Numbered from the stretch's first letter, positions 33,698-46,492 are shown. The stretch: DNA of 64,000 nt from Bacteroidaceae bacterium (GCA_017617335.1 JAFZWK010000044.1:17880-81879); one strand, 5' to 3'. The notes: generated by a model from the sequence alone, not told the origin. Made by a program: numbers and translations.

Positions 33698-34198
33698 ATG
33701 ATGAAAAAAATTTTGATTGCCATCCTGATGATGGCACCTATGAGTTTGATGGCACAAAAGTTTGCACATTTCAATAGTGCAGATATTATTCCCAACATGA
33801 AGGAATATACAGATGCTCAGGCTGAGATTCAAAAAATGGCAGAGCAGTATGATGCTGATTTGAAATTGATGCAAGATGAACTACAAAAGAAAAGTGACGA
33901 ATATCAAAAGGAACAGGCTAACCTGTTAGACAATGTAAAGCAGCGTCGTGAACAAGAGCTTCAAGATTTGTACCAGCGTATGCAGCAGTCTTATCAAGAT
34001 AACCAGAACGCTTTGCAGAAGGCTCAACAGGATAAGTTGGGCGCCATTCAGGAGAAGGTGATGGCTGCTGTGAAGAAGGTAGGTGAAGCAGGTGGTTTTG
34101 TTTATGTAGTTGACACCAGCACTGGCGCTATTCCTTTTATTAACACCACTTTGAGTACTGATGTAACTGACCAGATTAAGAAAGAGGTCGGTTTGTAA
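33698..34198 (+). CDS. OmpH/Skp-family periplasmic chaperone (copy 2)
   Basis: 166 aa from ATG 33698 (ATG 33701 is equally possible; the TTG at 33692 is less likely). The signal peptide ends SLMA-Q and is followed by KFAHFNSADIIPNMKEYTDAQ, a Gln/Glu/Lys-rich coiled coil (about 40-115) and a closing FVYVVDTSTGAIPFINTT segment. It has the same architecture as copy 1 and a similar size. A strong terminator follows, so the bamA transcript probably ends here. Confidence 0.88.
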   Translation: MMKKILIAILMMAPMSLMAQKFAHFNSADIIPNMKEYTDAQAEIQKMAEQYDADLKLMQDELQKKSDEYQKEQANLLDNVKQRREQELQDLYQRMQQSYQDNQNALQKAQQDKLGAIQEKVMAAVKKVGEAGGFVYVVDTSTGAIPFINTTLSTDVTDQIKKEVGL

Positions 34199-34208
34199 TA
34201 ATCTTTTG

Positions 34209-34256
34209 ATAACGATGGCGCAGGTACAAAAAGAGCCTGCATCATCGTTATTTTTT
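34209..34256 (+). terminator. Terminator after the second ompH gene
   Basis: ATAACGATG-GC-GCAGG pairs with CCTGC-AT-CATCGTTAT (about 14 paired bases with a 2-nt internal mismatch) and is followed by TTTTTT at 34251-34256. It splits the ompH series: copy 3 must be read through or have its own promoter. Confidence 0.8.
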
Positions 34257-34289
34257 ATTTAAAACTCAAACATTCAAAGTCAGAAAACA

Positions 34290-34949
34290 ATGAAACGAGT
34301 CTTAAGCCTTATTTTTATTATAATATCCATTGCGACAACCTCTTTTTCACAAGTTCAATTTGGATACTTGAGCTACAGTGCAGTCATGAAGCAGATGCCG
34401 GAATACACACAAGCTCAAAACAATATGGCAGCTTTGCGTGCTAAGTATGAGCAGGAGGCACAGCGAGGTGAAGATGAGTTTCAGAAGAAGTTTGTGGAAT
34501 TCTTGCAAGGTCAGAAAGAATTTCCTGCCACTATTCTACAGAAGCGGCAGGCTGAGTTACAGAACCTGATGGACAACGGATTGAGTTTCCGCAATCAGGC
34601 TCAAGGATTGTTGGTTGATGCGGAAAAAGAGGCTATGGGAGAGGTTGAAAAGATTCTCAACAATGCTATTTTAGCTGTAGGAGTAGAGTTGGGATATGCT
34701 TTTATCCTAAATATCGACGAGAATGCATGCCCATTCATTAATCCTGTTATTGGTGTTGATGTTACGAATGCTGTTAAGCGTAAACTGGGTTTGGAAGTTC
34801 CCGAAGAACCTACTCCTCAAGCTGAAATTGTTCCTATTGATGCTCCAAAGGCTGGAACGGATGTGGCTCCTGTACAAGTGGTTCCTGCACAAGAGGCTAC
34901 ACCTACACAAGAAACAGTACCCACTGAAAATGCTCCAGAGGAACATTGA
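34290..34949 (+). CDS. OmpH/Skp-family periplasmic protein (copy 3) with Pro/Thr-rich tail
   Basis: 219 aa. A signal peptide (about 1-20) precedes VQFGYLSYSAVMKQMPEYTQAQ, a coiled coil (about 45-110) and FILNIDENACPFINPVIG. Unlike the two upstream copies it has an extra C-terminal tail of about 45 residues rich in Pro, Val, Thr and Glu (EVPEEPTPQAEIVPIDAPK onward), probably unstructured. Its 3' end overlaps the start of murI by 20 nt in another frame. The conserved core suggests an Skp-like role; the tail may modify localisation, which is inference. Confidence 0.85.
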   Translation: MKRVLSLIFIIISIATTSFSQVQFGYLSYSAVMKQMPEYTQAQNNMAALRAKYEQEAQRGEDEFQKKFVEFLQGQKEFPATILQKRQAELQNLMDNGLSFRNQAQGLLVDAEKEAMGEVEKILNNAILAVGVELGYAFILNIDENACPFINPVIGVDVTNAVKRKLGLEVPEEPTPQAEIVPIDAPKAGTDVAPVQVVPAQEATPTQETVPTENAPEEH

Positions 34950-35781
34950 ATTTCCTCAAATTCCAGGCCCCATCGGAGTATTTGATTCTGGTTTTGGTGG
35001 CCTCACGGTACTACGACAGATTCGTGAACTTATGCCGCAGTATGATTATTTATATCTGGGAGATAACGCCCGAACTCCTTATGGGACACGTTCATTTGAA
35101 ATTGTCTATAAATTTACGCTTCAAGCTGTACGCTACCTTTTTCAAATGGGATGCCATCTGGTTATCCTGGGTTGTAATACTGCTTCGGCCAAAGCGTTGC
35201 GCAGTATTCAACAAAATGATTTGTCAAAAATGGATTCAGAACGGCGTGTTTTGGGAGTTATCCGTCCTACGGCAGAATGTATAGGGCACATTACCAAGAC
35301 TCGACATGTGGGCATTATGGCTACCCCTGGTACGATTCGCTCATGTACTTATGATATGGAAATAGCTAAACTCTACCCTGATATCATAGTTACGGGTGAA
35401 GCTTGTCCCATGTGGGTTCCTTTAGTTGAGAACTTTGAATTTGATAGTCCAGGAGCAGATTATTTTGTAGAGAAATCTATCAACCAGTTATTAGAACGCG
35501 ATAAAGAGATAGACAGTATTATTTTAGGGTGTACTCATTATCCTCTCTTGCAGAAGAAAATCCTGCGATATACGCCTCAGAATGTACAATTGATTTTTCA
35601 GGGAGATTATGTGGCTCATAGCTTGCAGGACTATCTTCTTCGTCATCCTGAGATGAAAAGCAGGCTTACTCTAGGTGGAACTGTACGCTATCTAACAACA
35701 GATCAGCCAGAACAGTTTAACCAAAGTGCCAATATATTTATGGGACAACCTATCCAAGCGACCCGAATCATGTTGGAATAA
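34930..35781 (+). CDS. murI: Glutamate racemase
   Basis: 283 aa from ATG 34930, overlapping the upstream ompH-like gene by 20 nt. It makes D-glutamate for peptidoglycan. Family motifs are intact: IGVFDSGFGGLTVLRQI (N-terminal Asp-Ser), GDNARTPYG, the first catalytic cysteine in ILGCNTASAKAL and the second in ILGCTHYPLL. The frame is open upstream to 34723, but that part reads through the other gene's coding region and has no murI-like features. Confidence 0.92.
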   Translation: MLQRNIEFPQIPGPIGVFDSGFGGLTVLRQIRELMPQYDYLYLGDNARTPYGTRSFEIVYKFTLQAVRYLFQMGCHLVILGCNTASAKALRSIQQNDLSKMDSERRVLGVIRPTAECIGHITKTRHVGIMATPGTIRSCTYDMEIAKLYPDIIVTGEACPMWVPLVENFEFDSPGADYFVEKSINQLLERDKEIDSIILGCTHYPLLQKKILRYTPQNVQLIFQGDYVAHSLQDYLLRHPEMKSRLTLGGTVRYLTTDQPEQFNQSANIFMGQPIQATRIMLE

Positions 35782-35824
35782 GGGGGATATGGGAACTTTT
35801 CTTCTTTTGCTTTTGACCTCAAAT

Positions 35825-36706
35825 CTATCCCTTTCCACTCATAATATCAATAAGTTCATTCGTAATGCTTTGCTGGCGTGTCTTGTTATAGAGCAAAGTT
35901 AGTTCCTGCAACAAGTCACTGGCATTATCATCAGCCGTTTGCATGGCTAACATACGGGCTGCATGTTCTGCTGTTGCAGCATCCAACAGAATCTCTAACA
36001 ATCGTGTTCTTTGCAACAGGGGAACTATGTGTAGATACAGGTCTGTGGGAGAGGGTTCCACAATATAATCTGTCAGACTGCTATATTCGTCATTTCCTAC
36101 TTCAACTTTGAAAGGGACGAGTTGATAGGTTTCTACAGTCTGTGTTCCCATTGACTTAAAATGAGGAGCAACTACTTCCACATAATCCAACTGGCCTGAC
36201 TCATAATTTTCATTGAGAGATTTTAACAAATCATTCAAAGGAGCTTGAGTTTCTGGAGTTGGATTCGAAGTGTATTTTTCACCATTCTCAATCAGATTGG
36301 AAGAGTATTCTAAACTTAATTTTGCTAATTCACGGGCCACTTTCCTACCAATGGGAACGACGTTCACCTCAGCACCTTTGTTTTGATATTCCTGAATACG
36401 AGCCTTCAGTGCTTTGAACAAGTTTGTGTTGAAAACTCCACATAATCCATTGTTGCTACTAATAGCTATCAGTGTCACGTGTTTCAAAGGGCGTTTTTCA
36501 GTTTTAGGCACTATGTTTTTGCTTTGCATCATGGCTTGAAGATGAACCAAAATGGTGGTCAATTCATGAGCATACGTTGTCACTTGTGCTGCACGTCCTT
36601 GGGCGCGACGTAACTTGGCTGTAGCAACCATACGCATAGCCGAAGTGATTTTCTGCGTATTTCGTATTGAATTGATTCTTCCTTTTATCTCTTTCAGCGA
36701 AGCCAT
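35825..36706 (-). CDS. atpG: ATP synthase F1 subunit gamma
   Basis: 293 aa. The central rotor shaft: N-terminal helix LKEIKGRINSIRNTQKITSAMRMVATAKLRRAQ and C-terminal helix LLQELTLLYNKTRQQSITNELIDI pair as the coiled-coil axle within alpha3beta3; a Rossmann-like middle domain has LIAISSNNGLCGVFN. It is the last gene of the operon in its minus-strand order (D-C-B-E-F-H-A-G), 12 nt after atpA. Confidence 0.95.
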   Translation of the reverse strand: MASLKEIKGRINSIRNTQKITSAMRMVATAKLRRAQGRAAQVTTYAHELTTILVHLQAMMQSKNIVPKTEKRPLKHVTLIAISSNNGLCGVFNTNLFKALKARIQEYQNKGAEVNVVPIGRKVARELAKLSLEYSSNLIENGEKYTSNPTPETQAPLNDLLKSLNENYESGQLDYVEVVAPHFKSMGTQTVETYQLVPFKVEVGNDEYSSLTDYIVEPSPTDLYLHIVPLLQRTRLLEILLDAATAEHAARMLAMQTADDNASDLLQELTLLYNKTRQQSITNELIDIMSGKG

Positions 36707-36718
36707 TCCTTTTCCTAT

Positions 36719-38293
36719 TTAGAAAAATGTTTCTTTAGCAACTTTCTCCAAAGCATTGATTACTTCATCCGTTAGATTCCCTGCTTTCAAAGGATCTAAC
36801 ACGTCTTCCTTATGATTTAGACGTAAATTCTCCAGATACTGAGACTCCCATGTCTGAATTGATTCTAAAGGTATCTCCTTGAGCAATCCGTGAACTCCAC
36901 AGTATAGAATGGCAATTTGCTCTTCTACGGGCATAGGACTATACTGAGGTTGAATCAGCAATCGGCTGTTTTTCCTTCCCTTATCAATAGTAAAAGCAGT
37001 TACAGCATCCATGTCACTTCCAAATTTGGCAAAGCCCTCCAATTCGCGGTACTGTGCTTGGTCAATCTTCAGTGTGCCAGCTACTTTCTTCATGCCCTTC
37101 AATTGAGCATTACCACCAACACGACTCACACTGATGCCTACATTGATGGCAGGACGTACACCTTGGTTAAACAAATCAGTTTCAAGAAAAATTTGACCAT
37201 CGGTGATAGAGATTACATTGGTTGGAATATATGCACTAACGTCACCAGCTTGAGTCTCAATGATAGGTAAGGCTGTTAATGAACCACCACCCTTTACTAT
37301 TTCCCGCATACTCTCAGGCAAGTCATTCATTTGACGAGCAACTTCCTCCTGATTGATAATTTTGGCTGCACGTTCCAAAAGACGGCTATGTAGATAAAAT
37401 ATGTCACCAGGATATGCCTCACGGCCACTGGGACGACGCAGGATTAGACTTACCTCACGATAAGCTACAGCTTGCTTCGATAAGTCATCATAGACAACTA
37501 AGGCATGTCGACCTGAATCGCGGAAATATTCTCCGATAGCTGCGCCTGCAAAGGGAGCATAGTATTGAACAGCAGCAGGACTACTGGCATTGGCACTAAC
37601 GACAATCGTGTAGTCCATAGCACCTTTTTCTTTCAGTGTCTGTACCAAACTTGCCACAGTACTACCTTTCTGTCCGATGGCGACATAAATACAATAGACG
37701 GGATCTCCTGCCAAATAATTGGAGCGTTGATTAATGATAGTATCAATGGCAATAGCAGTCTTTCCAGTTTGACGGTCGCCAATGATAAGCTCACGTTGCC
37801 CTCGTCCGATGGGAATCATGGCATCTATAGCCTTGAGTCCAGTCTGCAAAGGTTCGTTCACAGGTTGCCTATAGATAACACCTGGAGCCTTGCGCTCTAA
37901 AGGCATTTGATATTTCTTGCCTCCTATTTCACCTTGACCATCCAAAGGATTTCCCATAGGGTCGATGACACGACCAATCATCTCTTCGCTCACATTGATG
38001 CTGGCAATTCGACCAGTACGTCTTACCGTGTCTCCTTCCTCCACGTTGTCTGTTGGCCCCAGTAAGACAGCACCCACGTTGTCCTCCTCCAGATTCATCA
38101 CGATGGCTTCCATTCCATCGTCGAAAATCAGCAACTCACTGGCTTCAGCATTCTGCAATCCATAAATTCGGGCAACACCATCACTCACCTGGAGGACAGT
38201 ACCCACTTCTTCTACACGAGAGTGAGTATCCATTCCCTCAAGTTGCTGACGCAAGACCGAAGTCACTTCACTTACCTTTATCTGTTCACTCAT
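36719..38293 (-). CDS. atpA: ATP synthase F1 subunit alpha
   Basis: 524 aa. The non-catalytic nucleotide-binding subunit of the F1 hexamer. Walker [12 protein letters not shown] (about residues 170-180), [16 protein letters not shown], the VSRVGG arginine-finger motif ([11 protein letters not shown]) and the EEQIAILY region are present and the length is normal. It lies between atpH and atpG in the operon. Confidence 0.97.
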   Translation of the reverse strand: MSEQIKVSEVTSVLRQQLEGMDTHSRVEEVGTVLQVSDGVARIYGLQNAEASELLIFDDGMEAIVMNLEEDNVGAVLLGPTDNVEEGDTVRRTGRIASINVSEEMIGRVIDPMGNPLDGQGEIGGKKYQMPLERKAPGVIYRQPVNEPLQTGLKAIDAMIPIGRGQRELIIGDRQTGKTAIAIDTIINQRSNYLAGDPVYCIYVAIGQKGSTVASLVQTLKEKGAMDYTIVVSANASSPAAVQYYAPFAGAAIGEYFRDSGRHALVVYDDLSKQAVAYREVSLILRRPSGREAYPGDIFYLHSRLLERAAKIINQEEVARQMNDLPESMREIVKGGGSLTALPIIETQAGDVSAYIPTNVISITDGQIFLETDLFNQGVRPAINVGISVSRVGGNAQLKGMKKVAGTLKIDQAQYRELEGFAKFGSDMDAVTAFTIDKGRKNSRLLIQPQYSPMPVEEQIAILYCGVHGLLKEIPLESIQTWESQYLENLRLNHKEDVLDPLKAGNLTDEVINALEKVAKETFF

Positions 38294-38329
38294 TTGTTTC
38301 TATTAATAAATCATCAAAATGCAAGCTTC

Positions 38330-38866
38330 TCAATTTTCCATCAGCTCACGTCGAATATCTTCCAACTTGCGTTTATAACTGGCATCAATACGCTTGTCTC
38401 CAATGCGGAGTCGAAAGCCGCCAATAAGTTCAGGAAGTACCTTGTAGTGGCATTCCACCTCACTTTTCAGCATGGTGTTCAATTGCATGACAATTTTTTC
38501 CCGTGTCTCATCACTTATGGGGGCAGCACTCTCCACCGTCACACTGACGATGCCTTGAGCACGGCGATACATATCAGTATAGACAGGTACAATCCAAATT
38601 AATTTATTCGCTCTGCGATGACTGAGTACCAGATTGACAAAGGATTCATAGAGAGGAGAATTGTTCGCACCACCTGCCGTCAACAAGAGTTCCCGCTTTG
38701 TTTCGTTTGTGGTTGTTGGATTTTCCAATGCTTCTCGCAGTTCAGGCATAGACAAGAGACATCCTCTGAGCAGGATCATTTTCTCATAAACCTGACGCTG
38801 CTCTGCTACTGGACGTTCCTTAGCGGATTCCCAAAGTGCTCTGGCGTATCGTGTGGAAATACTCAT
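38330..38866 (-). CDS. atpH: ATP synthase F1 subunit delta
   Basis: 178 aa. The peripheral-stalk cap on F1. The N-terminal MSISTRYARALWESAKERP helix and the C-terminal VECHYKVLPELIGGFRLRIGDKRIDASYKRKLEDI motif (strand G-G-F-x-x-x-x-G) identify the family. It lies between atpF (19-nt gap) and atpA. Confidence 0.93.
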   Translation of the reverse strand: MSISTRYARALWESAKERPVAEQRQVYEKMILLRGCLLSMPELREALENPTTTNETKRELLLTAGGANNSPLYESFVNLVLSHRRANKLIWIVPVYTDMYRRAQGIVSVTVESAAPISDETREKIVMQLNTMLKSEVECHYKVLPELIGGFRLRIGDKRIDASYKRKLEDIRRELMEN

Positions 38867-38884
38867 CCTCGCTTTCCTGTAATT

Positions 38885-39379
38885 CTATCCTTTCTCCAAG
38901 TCCTCTAATTGATTCTCAATGCTTTGTCGTTGAGCTGTCTCATCACGCAATTCGCTCTGCATTACCTTCTTGGCCATCTCAATAGCAAGGTCAGCTGTTT
39001 CCTTTCGAATTTGACGAAGAGACTGTCGACGTTGCTCCTCAATGTCAGCTTTGGTTTGCTCCATCTGCTTACGGGTCAATTCGTTGGCCTGCTCTTGAGC
39101 CTCAGCCAGAATGCGTTGCTTCTGTTTGGCTGCATCTTTCAGAATCGTTTGCTTTTCGACCTGTGCTTGAGCCACCAGCATGTCAGTCTCTACCTTGATG
39201 TTGTCCAATCGCTCATTTGCCTCGTGTGCGTTCTGCAGAGACTGGTCAATGTAACTTTTACGGTCATTCACCGCCTTCACAATGACAGGGAATCCCCACT
39301 TGGTCAGCACCACAAATACGATGCCGAAAGCTATCACCATCCAAAAGAGGAGTCCAAAGTCAGGTGTAAACAGGGACAT
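38885..39379 (-). CDS. atpF: ATP synthase Fo subunit b
   Basis: 164 aa. One N-terminal membrane helix (about residues 7-26, [23 protein letters not shown]) and a long charged amphipathic helix rich in Ala, Glu, Gln and Lys form the stator stalk. Its ATG overlaps the atpE stop by one base (TAATG). Length is normal for family b. Confidence 0.93.
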   Translation of the reverse strand: MSLFTPDFGLLFWMVIAFGIVFVVLTKWGFPVIVKAVNDRKSYIDQSLQNAHEANERLDNIKVETDMLVAQAQVEKQTILKDAAKQKQRILAEAQEQANELTRKQMEQTKADIEEQRRQSLRQIRKETADLAIEMAKKVMQSELRDETAQRQSIENQLEDLEKG

Positions 39380-39624
39380 TACTTACCGATTGCGTTCATA
39401 CATACGACAACTGCAAACAAGCTGACACCTTCTATGAGAGCGCCCAAAATGATAGCTGCCAACTGTATTTTACCACTTGCCTGAGGTTGACGTGCAATAG
39501 CCTCCATAGCAGCCTTGCCGATAATACCAATACCGAAAGCTGCACCAATCACTGAAATACCTGCTCCAATGGCAGCCAAATCAATCCCATGACCCACTGC
39601 CTGCATTAAACTTAGTCCTAACAT
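39379..39624 (-). CDS. atpE: ATP synthase Fo subunit c
   Basis: 81 aa hairpin of two membrane helices joined by the polar ARQPQASGK loop. The ion-carrying carboxylate is Glu in the second helix ([13 protein letters not shown]). The residues after it (Gly-Val) differ from the Ser/Thr seen in known Na+-binding rings, so proton coupling is more likely, though not certain. The N-terminal [13 protein letters not shown] may extend the first helix. Confidence 0.95.
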   Translation of the reverse strand: MLGLSLMQAVGHGIDLAAIGAGISVIGAAFGIGIIGKAAMEAIARQPQASGKIQLAAIILGALIEGVSLFAVVVCMNAIGK

Positions 39625-39670
39625 AACTTCTTGTTTTTATTCTATTTGTTTTTGTTTGTCAATTCACTAT

Positions 39671-40645
39671 TTATGTCTCTTCAATCTCTGATTCCTCCTC
39701 ACTTCCGACTTGTGCTTGACTGATGTAACTGGCACTCATCGTGGTAAACACGAAAGCTTGCAGGAAAGCCACCAGAAGTTCCATCATGTTCATGAAGACC
39801 GCAAACAGCAATGCTACAACAGTCATGCTGCGATGCATGGTGACTCCCATAGACACACTGGTAAATATCATGCAGATCAAGCTCAATATGATGGTGTGAC
39901 CTGCGAAGATGTTTGCCAGCAATCGGATGGTGAGAGAGAATGGTTTGGTAAACAATCCCACGATTTCTATCACTTGCATCAATGGGATGGGGAACTTCAG
40001 GAACCAAGGCACATTCGGCCATAGGATATCTTTCCAATAATGTTTTGTACCTGTCAGATTCACTATCAGGAAAGTTGTTGCGGCCAGAGTCACAGTAACT
40101 GCGATGTTTCCAGTCAGATTCATGCCAAAAGGAAAAACAGGAATCAATCCAACCAAATTACACATCAGGATGAAGAAGAAGGCGGTTAACAGATAAGGTG
40201 CAAACCGTACGCTGTTGCGGCCACCAATCACGCTGTCCACCACGTTGTCATAGAGGTAACACACCACCAATTCTATCAGTCCAACAAATCCCCTGGGAGC
40301 TTGCAAAGGATGTTTCTTGTACCAATTGGCACAATAGAGAATCAATGCAATGGTAATGAAGCTAACCATGAAAAGCCCACAAACGTTCTTCGTGATACTG
40401 ATATCCAACGGACGGCTCTCGCTACCATTAGCGTCTATCTCAGTTATCTTGCCTTTCTCGTTGTAGTGTAAACCTTCGTATGTTTGTCCTTCCGCCAGAT
40501 GAGATGAAGAAAACGCATGCCACCCTGTATTTTTGCTCCATACCAGAATGGGCAGGTGCAATTCGATGGGATGACCGTTCCACGTGACAATGTGCCAATC
40601 GTGTGAATCGCCTATGTGTTCGCTTATAATCTCTTCTGTATTCAT
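39671..40645 (-). CDS. atpB: ATP synthase Fo subunit a
   Basis: 324 aa from ATG 40645, which overlaps the atpC stop by one base (TGATG); a TTG one codon earlier is unlikely. Residues 1-100 are a hydrophilic extension (SHDWHIVTWNGHPIELHLP) characteristic of Bacteroidetes subunit a. The membrane part follows, with the essential Arg in FTKPFSLTIRLLANIFAGHTIILS and the AFLQAFVFTTMSASYISQA C-terminal helix. It provides the proton half-channels beside the c ring. Confidence 0.95.
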   Translation of the reverse strand: MNTEEIISEHIGDSHDWHIVTWNGHPIELHLPILVWSKNTGWHAFSSSHLAEGQTYEGLHYNEKGKITEIDANGSESRPLDISITKNVCGLFMVSFITIALILYCANWYKKHPLQAPRGFVGLIELVVCYLYDNVVDSVIGGRNSVRFAPYLLTAFFFILMCNLVGLIPVFPFGMNLTGNIAVTVTLAATTFLIVNLTGTKHYWKDILWPNVPWFLKFPIPLMQVIEIVGLFTKPFSLTIRLLANIFAGHTIILSLICMIFTSVSMGVTMHRSMTVVALLFAVFMNMMELLVAFLQAFVFTTMSASYISQAQVGSEEESEIEET

Positions 40646-40869
40646 CAACAGAGTACCGTTACTTCGTTGTTCTCCACTCGGGCTATTCCATCATTGATAG
40701 GGAACTCCTGGCTATCCACCTTGACAACGCCCTTATCCAGAGCTGCCAATAAGGGAGCATGGTCTTGCAGCACTTGCATGCGTCCCTGCACGGAGGGCAG
40801 TTCCACGCTTTGTTGGGCCTCGCCCTCAAAGACGACTCCTGATGCCATGATGATTTTTACCCTTATCAT
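40645..40869 (-). CDS. atpC: ATP synthase F1 subunit epsilon (short form)
   Basis: 74 aa: only the N-terminal beta-sandwich (VVFEGEAQQSVELPSVQGRMQVLQDHAPLLAALDKG) is present; the regulatory C-terminal helices of longer epsilons are missing. Short forms are usual in Bacteroidetes, so this is not a truncation. Without the helices the subunit should not inhibit ATP hydrolysis in the Escherichia coli manner. It sits 13 nt after atpD. Confidence 0.92.
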   Translation of the reverse strand: MIRVKIIMASGVVFEGEAQQSVELPSVQGRMQVLQDHAPLLAALDKGVVKVDSQEFPINDGIARVENNEVTVLC

Positions 40870-40882
40870 ATTCTCTTAATCT

Positions 40883-43837
<2,955 letters not shown>

Positions 43838-43853
<16 letters not shown>

Positions 43854-44710
43854 GATCTTTTCTTGATGGCTGCGACTTGTTCCAGCGTGTAACGGTGCTG
43901 GAGGTCAGTAAAGTAATGAGGATGAGAGACACGTTTCTCCTCAGGTGGAAGGGTCATGTAGTCCCCATAGAGAAGAGTCAGGTAGGCATCATAGTCGCGA
44001 GGAACAACGACGGTGGTTGACTCGAAGGGCAGTTCGATAACATCACGGAACCATTGAGTCTGGAAAACTCGTCCCTCCCATTGAGTCACGCAGACACATT
44101 TGTCTCCACTTCCTCCCACATATTTTTTTTCGAAATCAAGGAAAGCCTGGAGATAACGTTGGGGATTTCTTTTTCGCCATAAGTTGAGGATTCGAAGTCC
44201 TGTTCCATGAATGTCACCACGAAAAAGACATCGGAAGAGGGAACCCAACGAGTAGTGGCTTAAGGCGTTGATGTACTTGTCGAAATAATAATGACTGCGA
44301 TACTGGCGGGCGGTGATTATCTCATCAGGTTCATTGAACTCATCCAAAGGGAAGATATCTATGTAAACACCCATGATGAAAGGAAGATGCTCGAATTCCC
44401 AAATGGTGGAATTGCAGTCAGAAATCTTTGCGAAAGGCATGTAGTAGCCTTCATCAGCCACAGAAATAATCTCGTATCCCTTTGAGCGCAACTCATCGCC
44501 CATCATCAGAAGACGGTTATAATCAGCACGAGACATGTAGATGTCGATGTCATCATCCCAAGGGATAAACCCTTGATGGCGTACAGCCCCCAAGACGGTT
44601 CCACCGCAACCCACGTACTTCATGCCGTGTTTGCTGAGAAAGTCCTTTGTGAAAAGGAAGGTCTCAAGCAGCTTGGTTTTTAAGGGATCCTGATGCGATG
44701 CTGGATTCAT
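43838..44710 (-). CDS. LicD-family phosphotransferase
   Basis: 290 aa. The LicD signature GAVRHQGFIPWDDDIDIYMSR (about residues 41-61) carries the DDDID metal/nucleotide site of this nucleotidyltransferase-fold family. LicD proteins transfer phosphocholine or other phospho-alcohol groups from a CDP donor to surface glycans. Two genes upstream on the same strand is a cytidylyltransferase that could make such a CDP donor, with an asparagine-synthase-like protein between. The cargo group (choline, glycerol, ethanolamine or other) cannot be read from sequence. Confidence 0.88.
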
Positions 44711-44740
44711 GCGATATGTACTCCCAAAAGCAGTTTCTTC

Positions 44741-45796
44741 TTAATCAAACATATCCAAGAAGAGCTGGGCGCACCACAGCTGCCACTTCTGGTTGCCAGT
44801 CAACTGAGACATGGGGATGTCCTTGCGGAACTCAGGACGGGTTGGCCCCTCCCAATTACGGAAAATGGCATCCACAGGACGAGGCATTGGAATCTTGAAA
44901 GGAATCTCCAGTTCAGGATATTTAATGGCATACAAACCACGCACCAGATACTTGGGCTCACCGTTGCGTACACGCTGCATGTCTAAGGGATCAGCCATGA
45001 TAAGGCGCACGTATGGGTCATAATAAGGTAGATCAGCTGCGTGGAAAGCATTCAGATAAGAACCTGAACTCTCTATCGAGAACACCTCATCCATGAAACG
45101 CATGTAATCGATGTCGTTCTCGCCCTGACGATATTGCTCATAGAGAGCATCCTTTGCCTCAGGAACAGGGTGGGAGAGGACAAGTGAAGGTTCAAGGAAC
45201 GTATAACGGCGAACGAAACCATCATACGTCCATTCAGGAGTAATGAGTTTATCCATTCCGCCAAAGATAAGGTCTGCGCTCTCGCCTACCAGCATCATTT
45301 CCACTCCATCCTTCTTTGCCTGGATAGCAGCCTTGTAGATCTGAGGTTCGATGGAATGAACGGGAGCCCACTTGGAAGCCATCACGATGGGAGTGAAATG
45401 AGTGTAATCCTCGAAAGTGATATTGACGAGATGATGCTGCAGGCCAAACTTGGCACAATACTTCTTGGCACGCTCCAGGTCTGCATCGAAGACACCCGTA
45501 TCAGAAACGAAAGTATAGGCATGACTTCCTGGACGAAGGTAGGCAGCCAGGTTGCCGCTGTCCATCCCGCCTGAGAGCAAGATGCCGATATTGTCATATA
45601 GCTTGTAAAGTTCATCCACCTGAAGCTGAATCATGCGGTCGATATCCTCTGATGTATGCACAGGAATGCGCTCATCTTCAGGGATAGCCTCGTAGTTGTG
45701 ATGAGAAAAACCAGGATAGAAATCAGTTCCGTCGCGCCAGATGTAACGGAAAGCCATATAGGAATTCAAGCAAAAATCCTTGTCATAACATGCCAT
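44741..45796 (-). CDS. Asparagine-synthase-like PP-loop protein without glutaminase domain
   Basis: 351 aa. The ATP-pyrophosphatase loop is GILLSGGMDSGNLAAYL (about residues 72-88, SGGxDS), and the synthetase motif MLVGESADLIFGGMDKL (about 165-181) also matches asparagine synthase B. The N-terminal glutamine-hydrolysing domain (with catalytic Cys2) is absent, although residue 3 is by chance Cys. Such stand-alone synthetase domains adenylate a carboxylate and may use free ammonia or an amine. Between a cytidylyltransferase and a LicD protein it may amidate or modify a sugar acid or amino-acid substituent of a surface glycan; this is inference. Confidence 0.78.
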   Translation of the reverse strand: MACYDKDFCLNSYMAFRYIWRDGTDFYPGFSHHNYEAIPEDERIPVHTSEDIDRMIQLQVDELYKLYDNIGILLSGGMDSGNLAAYLRPGSHAYTFVSDTGVFDADLERAKKYCAKFGLQHHLVNITFEDYTHFTPIVMASKWAPVHSIEPQIYKAAIQAKKDGVEMMLVGESADLIFGGMDKLITPEWTYDGFVRRYTFLEPSLVLSHPVPEAKDALYEQYRQGENDIDYMRFMDEVFSIESSGSYLNAFHAADLPYYDPYVRLIMADPLDMQRVRNGEPKYLVRGLYAIKYPELEIPFKIPMPRPVDAIFRNWEGPTRPEFRKDIPMSQLTGNQKWQLWCAQLFLDMFD

Positions 45797-45849
45797 AACG
45801 AATAGAATATGAATAGGTTAGAAAATGGGTTGATAACTCTCTGCGGATA

Positions 45850-46269
45850 CTAATCTTTGTCTCGCACAATGTGCAGGGCCTCGTTGATCTTCGTTGACGA
45901 TACGCCATGTGTATAAGGGAAATAAACGATGCGGATACCAGCCTCGCGGAACTCCTTCTCGTACTCCTCCCACTTTTCCGTCCCGTACCAGTCATCTCCT
46001 ACGAAAAGGATTGTTGCCCCCAGCTTCTTGCACATGGTCAGTTTGTCCATATCATATTGAGGCACAGCAGCATCCACGCACTTGATGTTGCGGATGATCT
46101 CGATGCGGTCAGAAAAAGGAATCATCGCGTGCTTGCCCTTATAGAGCACCAGCTCATCAACGGTTACCCCTACGATAAGCTTGTCGCAGAGCCCCTTCGC
46201 ATTTTTCAATAAGGTAAGGTGTCCGATGTGAAACAAATCGAAAACACCAGCTGTATATCCAATAACCAT
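45850..46269 (-). CDS. Cytidylyltransferase-like protein (TagD/GCT type)
   Basis: 139 aa from ATG 46269. The Rossmann nucleotidyltransferase motifs YTAGVFDLFHIGHLTLL (HxGH site, about residues 4-20) and the ending TKIN after GVSS (where TagD has RTxGISTT) identify the glycerol-3-phosphate/ethanolamine-phosphate cytidylyltransferase group. It should join CTP to a phosphorylated alcohol to form a CDP donor. First gene of the cassette with the asparagine-synthase-like and licD-type genes (gaps 53 and 30 nt). A consensus promoter (46303-46333) excludes the longer frame from 46356. Confidence 0.87.
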   Translation of the reverse strand: MVIGYTAGVFDLFHIGHLTLLKNAKGLCDKLIVGVTVDELVLYKGKHAMIPFSDRIEIIRNIKCVDAAVPQYDMDKLTMCKKLGATILFVGDDWYGTEKWEEYEKEFREAGIRIVYFPYTHGVSSTKINEALHIVRDKD

Positions 46270-46302
46270 AACGTTTAAGTACTTGTTCGTCGATTCAGAT
46301 GG

Positions 46303-46333
46303 CAAAATTACGAATAAGCGAGCGAAATGCAAA
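46303..46333 (-). promoter_or_regulatory. Promoter of the cytidylyltransferase-licD cassette
   Basis: On the minus strand TTTG (46333-46330), 19 nt, TAATTTTG (46310-46303), about 35 nt before the ATG at 46269: complete Bacteroidetes consensus. Confidence 0.7.
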
Positions 46334-46420
46334 AGAAAAGCTTGTTTTTTTTTCATTTCAGAGTGAGAGGACTCCGCCTGCGCCTGAGCACCTACTGGAG
46401 CGCAAGAATTTCGACGAAGT

Positions 46421-46451
46421 CAAAATTACGAAAAGTTGTGTAAAACACAAA
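46421..46451 (-). promoter_or_regulatory. Second, upstream promoter-like copy
   Basis: TTTG (46451-46448), 19 nt, TAATTTTG (46428-46421) on the minus strand, 118 bp upstream of the first and sharing the words CAAAATTACGAA and a CTTGTTTTT run with it. It looks like a duplicated promoter reading toward the same cassette. Confidence 0.5.
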
Positions 46452-46492
46452 ACAAATTCCTTGTTTTTCCCTTTCCCGTCACCTTCTCAAAC

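Noticed and set aside
40645-40869. Truncated atpC
   Set aside because: Short epsilon subunits of this size are normal in Bacteroidetes.
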